Notes under the pieces: generated by a model
Databases searched by the model: none
What the model was told of the DNA's origin: nothing
The model's input: only the letters and a program-made list of their open reading frames with translations
Shown: piece by piece, positions 57,574-63,901 of the stretch
Layout: each line of letters starts with the position of its first letter
Numbering within the stretch: position 1 is the stretch's first letter
Assembly (NCBI RefSeq): GCF_004359215.1
Contig: NW_027152213.1
Location: 1,318,402-1,382,302, forward strand
DNA: 63,901 bases
Origin: Bremia lactucae
Taxonomy: Eukaryota; Oomycota; Peronosporomycetes; Peronosporales; Peronosporaceae
Direction of reading: 5' to 3'
Made by a program: the position numbers and the translations under genes

Positions 57574-59961
57574 TTACTCGGTATGGATGCTAATAACAGA
57601 GTTCTTGTCAATTGTCAACGTGATCTCGGCAGCCATATTAACCTTCACACCGTCTCGGCAGCGCGTTGCAGCGTTATACAGCGCCCACGACAGCGATAGA
57701 CCATCATCCATCGTGGCATTCGGTAGTCTGCGTAAGGATTCCATCGGGTCCACCGTTGCCCCATTAACAAGTAGCAAGGACAACCACGAAATATTGCTAT
57801 TTTCAATGACAATAATGGGTTGTTTTGCCAAAATGTCATTCCATTCCTGTGCCACGAACGTCGATGTACGGGCCAGTCTATTGATCGGAGACACGGGGAT
57901 CATTTGAATACCATGAATTGCGTAAATCTCATCCAAGAACCACGTATTGTAAAGTACGAGATTGTCGAAAAAGATGCCAGTCACGTGGTTTCGAACAATC
58001 TCGGGTGGGTGAATAGTATTGTCGCGTTTGAGCAAAAAGTAAGTCCGAATTGCGTGTGCGTCAAGACGAAGCATCAGACTTCCAAGATCCTCAACTGCTT
58101 TCCTACCCGTCACTCGGCCCCACAACGTCATTCCGTAGAAGAAATTGATATCTTCCGACGTACTCTCCTCGTCTTTGCCATTATCAATCGACGTCACACC
58201 GTGCGAGTACGAGTGACCCAAGTACCATGAAAAGTGCCGAAAGCAAGGATAGTACGGATCCTTCTTGCTTGGGTTGGCTACATCCCGTAGCATTGTCCAA
58301 ATGAGCTCTTCGAGCTCGGGCATGCGATACCAATTGGGATCAAGATGCTTTAGAATCGCCGAAGCTACGACAAAGTAGCCGTAATGATAGTGATGGTCGT
58401 TATAGATGCTATTACCAAACTCTTCATAGATATTATTAGCTCTAAAGATAGATGTCGAGATCAATCCACGATACAGCGTGTCATACATGAGAAACGGTGT
58501 TAGCGTGTTGTTCAGCAATGGCTCGATCAAGCTTTCGAGCTTATCGAGGCAGAACGATAGCAATGAGGTATCTCTCCCAACCACCGACACGTCCGACGCC
58601 ATTAAGCACAACGACGCATACTTTTGAAAAGACTTGCCATTAAAGTACCACGAGTCGACATCCCAGGTCGACCAATTCCCCAGGATATCTTCTTCAAGCG
58701 TATTCCGCAAGTCAATTTTCTTCACAAGCCATGGCGACGGCCTGTCGGGAGGATAAAAGTCGACCTCAAAATCCGCCTCGGGTTCGACAAACGACCACAT
58801 AGGGGTTGTAGTCACTTGAGCTACCATTTGGCCCCGCGTTGCCGAATGCAATATAATGGCTCCATAACTTGTCGTATCAATCACTGGTCCACCCATGGAC
58901 TCGATTTGATGATGCAAAGCAAAATGCAATAATCCAGACGTATCACACGAGCTTCCTTCCACGTCCCAGTGAAAGGTATACGACGTACGGGACTCCATGG
59001 ACACGGTGCCGCCCAGTACTACACACGTTGCGTACTCGTCGTATATATCCGTATTGGCGTCTTCTGGGAGCAACGCTACACGGATGGTACCAAAGTATTC
59101 GCTATCTGCCACCAACGACGAGCCCGATGCATTGACTGAAAAGACCACCGAGTACTCGACACGTAGTGCAAGTCGCGTACTCGTGTACAGAACCCACGTT
59201 TGACTATTGTTGAGGTATATAACATACTTCCCTGGCATCGAGTCGTCCAAATGCGTTATATTATGCTCGGTATCAATGCGTGGAATAAGTCCGTCGTACG
59301 TGGCCGAGACGAATGCCATACCACTCACTAATGCTGAGGACATGCACTTGCCGCTGCCTTCGTCACACGTACGTACTTTGGCACCTCCTTCGTCCCATTC
59401 GAAGATCTCGTACACTGGCTGGCACGAAAAAAACTCCTTCGAAGACAGTGTCAGGTCGTTGTGAAACGAGTGATTGTAGTATCTAACAGTACCATTGACC
59501 TCGTCTCCGAACTCTCGATAACTAAACGAGTAAAAGGTCTGGAGTCCATATGGCGCCTCGCGTGGTAGCTTTACTGCGTACGGATTCGCCCAAGCGGCAT
59601 AATTAGACACGTCCATTGAATCCGTGACGTGGATGAGATTAGTCCACCAGTCATTCGTTGGAATAGCCACTTTAAGCGCTTCTGGGGCGACATTGATGAT
59701 TGGGACGATATCCTTAAGGCTGTCATTTTGCACGTAAAGTTCCTTCGAGGGTTCGTCGGTACCGAATGGTGCAAAGTACTCCCCATTATAATCGAAAAAA
59801 CTTTGAAAGGAAGCTTCTTTGGTCGTGCCGATTAATTTATCAGTGACATTCGAAAGCGTGCTTTGAAGAATTCCACCGATGTCAGGAATTGAATCAAACG
59901 CTGTGACTTGATGCAGTATTGTTGCAAAGAGAACCACTGGCAAGAGATTACGCATCGTCAT
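57574..59961 (-). CDS. secreted endo-1,3-beta-glucanase, GH81 family (copy 2)
   Basis: 795 residues, single exon, clearly homologous to 2741-5098 along the whole length. The same GH81 blocks are present: 'PTNDWWTNL', 'WANPYAV', 'DHHYHYGY' (about 522-529) and 'GHSYSHG' with 'DNGKDEESTSED' (from about 582). A hydrophobic leader ('LLPVVLFATILHQVTAF') indicates secretion. It differs from copy 1 by an 11-residue insertion near residues 45-60 ('ASFQSFFDYNG' region) and a diverged C-terminal end. No stops or frame breaks, so both copies look functional. Its upstream region runs into gypsy element D 266 bp away, which may affect its regulation. Confidence 0.93.
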   Translation of the reverse strand: MTMRNLLPVVLFATILHQVTAFDSIPDIGGILQSTLSNVTDKLIGTTKEASFQSFFDYNGEYFAPFGTDEPSKELYVQNDSLKDIVPIINVAPEALKVAIPTNDWWTNLIHVTDSMDVSNYAAWANPYAVKLPREAPYGLQTFYSFSYREFGDEVNGTVRYYNHSFHNDLTLSSKEFFSCQPVYEIFEWDEGGAKVRTCDEGSGKCMSSALVSGMAFVSATYDGLIPRIDTEHNITHLDDSMPGKYVIYLNNSQTWVLYTSTRLALRVEYSVVFSVNASGSSLVADSEYFGTIRVALLPEDANTDIYDEYATCVVLGGTVSMESRTSYTFHWDVEGSSCDTSGLLHFALHHQIESMGGPVIDTTSYGAIILHSATRGQMVAQVTTTPMWSFVEPEADFEVDFYPPDRPSPWLVKKIDLRNTLEEDILGNWSTWDVDSWYFNGKSFQKYASLCLMASDVSVVGRDTSLLSFCLDKLESLIEPLLNNTLTPFLMYDTLYRGLISTSIFRANNIYEEFGNSIYNDHHYHYGYFVVASAILKHLDPNWYRMPELEELIWTMLRDVANPSKKDPYYPCFRHFSWYLGHSYSHGVTSIDNGKDEESTSEDINFFYGMTLWGRVTGRKAVEDLGSLMLRLDAHAIRTYFLLKRDNTIHPPEIVRNHVTGIFFDNLVLYNTWFLDEIYAIHGIQMIPVSPINRLARTSTFVAQEWNDILAKQPIIVIENSNISWLSLLLVNGATVDPMESLRRLPNATMDDGLSLSWALYNAATRCRDGVKVNMAAEITLTIDKNSVISIHTE

Positions 59962-60227
59962 GCTGTTCGAAGTTAATAGAGGTGTTCAATTTATTAGTCA
60001 AAAAGGAACTGCAGTTGAGTGCGTAATGGGATCGGCCGTTATTCATACAATCCTGAAAGGACGCACAACTGCATTATAAGAATAGAAACAGAGGGGATTA
60101 TAAGATAAGTTCAAAGCTGGATAAGACATCTGTCCGTGGCCGTTAGCGTATTTCCGCAAACTATTTATGCGAGTCAGCAAGTTACTTGACTTCATCCGTT
60201 GAGAATATTTAGTAAAAATGGGGTGGG

Positions 60228-60480
60228 TGTAACGGGGTATATCGTTACATGAAATTAAAACATAAAGGTTGTTAATTAATATATTATCAAAAGGTAGAGA
60301 ATATTTGGAGAATATTACTTTACATGGTAATATTTTATTGGTAGACATAGACCATTATATCTACTTTCTCCGCGGTCCAGTCAGCGCAGGACGCGCGCAA
60401 AGAGAGAGACAGATAAGACTTTATTACATGTTTGTATTATGTTTATAATTAAGTTAGTGTAAATAGATAGAAACAGAAGA
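60228..60480 (+). repeat. partial LTR of gypsy element D
   Basis: Left end TGTAACGGGG and nearby CGTTACAT match the LTR starts of elements B and C. The expected right end CGTTACA and the TGGTAGCACTT site are absent, so it is cut by the deletion that also removed most of gag. Confidence 0.5.
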
Positions 60481-61739
60481 ACTTAAACAGGGTCAAGCTA
60501 CTTCGTCATCGTATCGTCCTCCAAGACGACACGAGTTAGGAGGTCAAGAGCCCATGGACCTCTCTTACGTCGTTAGCGAGAGACCTCGCTTTTTTTCGAG
60601 CAATAAGCGATTGCAGAAATGCAATCGCTGCCAAAATAAGGACACTACGCTCATGAGTGTAGTGCCCCACGCCCAGCACCGAAATGTACTGAACGTAATT
60701 TTGGACCATATGCCAAAAAGGGTAACGGTCGCGGGTCCGACGTTGTTGCGAAATCGCAACAGCGAGGCGGGCCGCCAAAAAACGGTCGGGGTCAGTAGGG
60801 GCGCAACGCCCTACTGATCCAGCAACCTCAAGAGAATTTGCAAATCTCTTCACAAAAGTTGCTCCATACACACAACCATTATGTGTCTCTGCACCTGGTG
60901 ATGAGGTATCTCTCATCACCTTGAAATTAAAAGTGGCAAATGATTTATCACTTAGAGCCCAAGTGGACTGTGAAGCGTCGAATAACTTTTTTCGTCGCCA
61001 GTCACTAGAGGGTCGTAGGCTCAAATATGTTGAGCGCGACATCCCTTCAACGAGGATGACGTGCGTCTAGCGACAGGCGCATCGATAACAGTAATGAAAC
61101 GCGAAGTGAAGTTTCACTACACGTTAAGAGATTTACAGTACGATGATGATTTCATCGTACTGGATTTGGATGACAAATTTAATGCCATCCTACATTTATT
61201 TGGCTCAGAAAATACGAGCCAAGGATCAGCTGGCAGCATCGATCCGTAAAGTTTCCCGACTGTGATAGCGCAATCACACTCGGAAGACGTTGAGGGAAGA
61301 GGTCCCCACGTACTTGAGGAGAAATCTCCTCAATTAGTTAATGCTGAAGTTACTAAACTTCAAGATCCCGAGGGATTGAGTTCTCGGCAGCCTTTGGATA
61401 AATCCCAGGAAGAAACCGAGACATTAAATGTCTTGGTTAAAAACGCCTCAAGAGTAGGCGCTTATACTCTTGATCTGTATGCGACTCCGAAGTTAACTTC
61501 GGAGATAACTCGATTACCAACCCTAGAACCCAATCGGTTCTTGAGAGATCTGCATAGTGGTAGAATCAAGCAGTTTTTTGCGTACTTGTCACAGGGACGA
61601 ATACGTAACCGATATTCGGTCAGCGGTAATTTTTGCAGAGAACGAACGGGTTCTCAGCAGCTCATCGATGGACGAAAGTGTCCTCGATGTGAAGACTCGG
61701 ATTGAGAGATATACTACTCAATCTTCGGAGTCACTCAAG

Positions 61740-62930
61740 GGAAATCCTCTATACGAGGATTTAATAGAATTCAGGGATGTATTCCCTGAAGCAGTTCCAT
61801 GCGAGTTGCCTAAGGATAAAGGCACTCGAGATGAGATCGAGCTCAAACCGGGCTCGAAATACTGTGTCATGAAGCACCGGGCCACTGCCTCGTGAACAAG
61901 TATTTGCTATCGATAAATTCTTTACCGATCGAGTAAAAGCGGAATGTATGTTCTATCAAATCCTTATGCGTAAGCGGGACATCCCGTACACAGCAGTGAG
62001 CACTCCGAGTGAGTAGCTCTGGGAATGGCTAGTGATGCATCAGGGGCTTAGTAACGCCCCTGCAACATTTAACAGATGTGTAACAAATCTGTTGAGACCG
62101 GTGCGAGAATTCGCACCGAGTTGTTTTGACGATGTATTCGTCCATAGCCGAGCCATGGACGGAAAGACGGACGTGGAAGTTCATAAAACTCACGCTCATC
62201 ATATTCTTACACTTATGCAAAAGCATAAGTTGTACGCAAATCTCAAGAAGTGTATATTCGCTGCAAGCGAAATACCACTTCTTAGGTGCATCGTCGGTAA
62301 GAACGGCGTGCGCGCTGATCCCGAAAAGATCAAGGCAATCACGACTGGCCAGTTCCAGTCGATGGCAAGGGACTTAGAAAGTTCCTTGGTTTAGCGGCGT
62401 ACTTTCACAAGTACACACGCAATTATGCAGAGATGACAGTTTATCTCTCGTCTCTTGAAAAAAGACGAAAAATGGTTATGGAACGCTGATTGTCAGCGTT
62501 CGTTTGAAGGTATCAAGCAAAGCTTGATGCAATCGCCCATCTTAGCGATTGCAGATCAAGACAGACCATTTCATGTGGTCTGTGACGCCAGCGATTTCGC
62601 GATCGGCTGCGCGTTAATGCAATACGATACAGACGACGCGCACCGCGCCGTCTGTTACCAATCGCGTCAGCTACAACCAGCTGAACGCAATTAGCCAGTG
62701 CATGACAGGCCATAAATTATGCATTGGCTAAAGTTACGGTCTATCTCCTAGGAGATAGACCGTTCATCGTATATACGGACCATGCGTCATTACGCACGGC
62801 CGTAAACAGCCCACACCATTCGCAAAGAATGGCGAGGTGGCTATCCTTTTTCGCGGAGTGTAGTTTTCTCGTCAATATAAACCAGGACGACTTAATGTCG
62901 TGGCTGATGCGTTTTCACGCCGACCCGATT
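61740..62930 (+). pseudogene. reverse transcriptase / RNase H of element D
   Basis: 'GLSNAPATFNRCVTNLLRP', 'SCFDDVFVHSRAMDG' (catalytic FDD kept), 'KLYANLKKCIFAASEI', 'KNGVRADPEKIKAI', and RNase H 'HVVCDASDFAIG'. A deletion removes the first palm strand near 61950, and a stop interrupts RNase H near 62694. Confidence 0.82.
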
Positions 62931-62999
62931 TCGAGTCAGCAGTGCACCCCATCAGTGAAAGTGGTCTTACTGTTGCAACACTCACTACGAGTGTTCCGT

Positions 63000-63901
63000 C
63001 ATCAACCTTAGTTGATGACATAAAGAAAGCCTACAAAGAAGATAAGTACCTTCTATGTTTGATGGATCGTCTAAAAAAACCATCCAATAAATCCTATCTA
63101 GATTTACCGGCTTTATATCGATCGTCATCAGTCAATACACAACACGTAACGGCTTATTGTATCACACAGCCGTTACCGACGACACCCCACGTGTCGTCGC
63201 CCCAACTCACAATGATATGCGCTTGCGCATCATGTCTGAGTGTCACGATACTGCAACCAGTGGACATCGTGGACGTGAGAAGACTTACCTCACAGTAAGT
63301 CGCGACTTTTACTGGCCCCGCCAGTATCAGTTCGTGCGCAAGTACATTCGTGCTTGCGAGGTATGTCAACGGTTGAAGCCTAGCTCTTCATCCCGTGCGC
63401 CTCTCCAACCTCTACCACTTCCGGCGGAGTGTTGGCAGTCCGTATCTATAGACTTCGTCTTCGGATTGCCCGAAGACGATCACAAAAACAACGGAATCCT
63501 TGTTTTTGTAGACAGATTCAGCAAGATGGTACATCTTGCTGCGGTACCATAGTCGTTTACGGCTCCGGGTTGTGCCCGTGTCTTTATCGACACGGTATTC
63601 AAACTCCATGGATTACTCCGTGAATTGGTCTCGGATAGAGATCCAAGATTCACAGCGGAGTTCTGGCAATCCGTGTTCCGAGAGATCGGAACACGGCTGA
63701 CTATGTCAACATCCGATCACCCAGAACGGATGGTCAAACAGAACGCGTAAATCGCGTCCTCGAAGAGATACTTCGAGGTTACGTCCAATCGTATCCGAAT
63801 TGGAGCGAGTTTTTACCGATGGTCGAATTCGCCATCAATAATTCTGTGCATGCGTCTACAACGCATACACCGTTCTTTGTGAATGGCTTACGCCATCCAC
63901 G
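63000..63901 (+). pseudogene. integrase of element D (truncated by window end)
   Basis: His/His/Cys/Cys zinc region ('SECHDTATSGHRGREKTYL', then 'RACEVCQRLKPS') and first catalytic Asp in 'SIDFVFGLPEDDHKNNG' (63157-63552). It continues in another frame with 'SDRDPRFTAEFWQSVF' and 'RTDGQTERVNRVLEE' near the window end. Confidence 0.82.

Larger units (their letters stand above)
60228..63901 (+). mobile_element. Ty3/gypsy retroelement (element D), gag-deleted, cut by window end
   Basis: Begins with an LTR-like start (TGTAACGGGG, then CGTTACATG) at 60228. No primer-binding site or gag start follows; at about 60480 the sequence joins directly to the C-terminus of gag ('PMDLSYVVSERPR', zinc knuckle remnant 'QKCNRCQ'). 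Then protease (about 60950-61250), RT (61740-62400), RNase H (62455-62930) and integrase (63000 to the window end). It keeps longer frames than elements B and C but still has several stops and shifts. Confidence 0.82.

Noticed and set aside
1..63901. CRISPR arrays, bacterial operons, biosynthetic or immune gene clusters
   Set aside because: Introns, separase, exportin and gypsy/LINE elements show eukaryotic nuclear DNA, and no spaced direct repeats of CRISPR type were seen.
1..63901. RxLR or Crinkler effector genes, expected in plant-pathogenic oomycetes
   Set aside because: No secreted short frame with RxLR-EER or LFLAK-type motifs was recognised among the frames read.

Overview
The window looks like nuclear DNA of an oomycete, most likely a Peronosporales species (downy mildew or Phytophthora relative). 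This is inferred from the mix of short introns (about 55-66 bp with GT..AG ends), eukaryotic housekeeping genes, secreted GH81 beta-1,3-glucanases, and abundant decayed Ty3/gypsy and LINE elements of the type common in these genomes. No species can be named from sequence alone.

Layout, left to right. 1-2.7 kb: the 3' end of a gypsy element (chromodomain) and gene-free DNA. 2.7-5.1 kb (-): secreted GH81 glucanase, copy 1. 7.6-9.0 kb (-): unknown Cys/His-rich coiled-coil protein. 9.3-14.3 kb (-): gypsy fossil (element C) with an internal micro-inversion. 14.8-17.9 kb (+): J-domain protein with an auxilin-like C-terminus, one intron. 18.8-20.7 kb (-): intact BED-finger/hAT-derived protein, apparently domesticated. 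21.1-24.1 kb (+): exportin-2 (CSE1). 24.2-25.9 kb (-): amidophosphoribosyltransferase. 26.2-28.5 kb: LINE fossil. 29.75-37.1 kb (-): gypsy element A with both LTRs, an N-gap and a duplicated block. 38.6-46.7 kb (+): gypsy element B with both LTRs. 46.8-57.1 kb: a compact gene island holding a class I methyltransferase (-), separase (-, about 12 exons), octanoyltransferase LIPT2/LipB (+) and phosphopantothenoylcysteine decarboxylase (-, five exons reconstructed). 57.6-60.0 kb (-): GH81 glucanase, copy 2. 60.2 kb to the end (+): gypsy element D, cut by the window edge.

The genes do not form one pathway. They are housekeeping functions (nuclear export of importin alpha, purine synthesis, chromosome segregation, lipoylation, coenzyme A synthesis, probable clathrin uncoating) in tight clusters, separated by large blocks of retroelement debris. 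The two GH81 copies are the only paralogous gene pair and lie near the two ends.

Best candidates for something undescribed: a SAP-like motif just upstream of the separase protease domain; the hAT-derived BED protein that has lost the transposase acidic residues but kept an open 629-codon frame; and a methyltransferase that appears to carry an N-terminal helical-repeat extension. The duplicated block around the N-gap is probably an assembly artefact.
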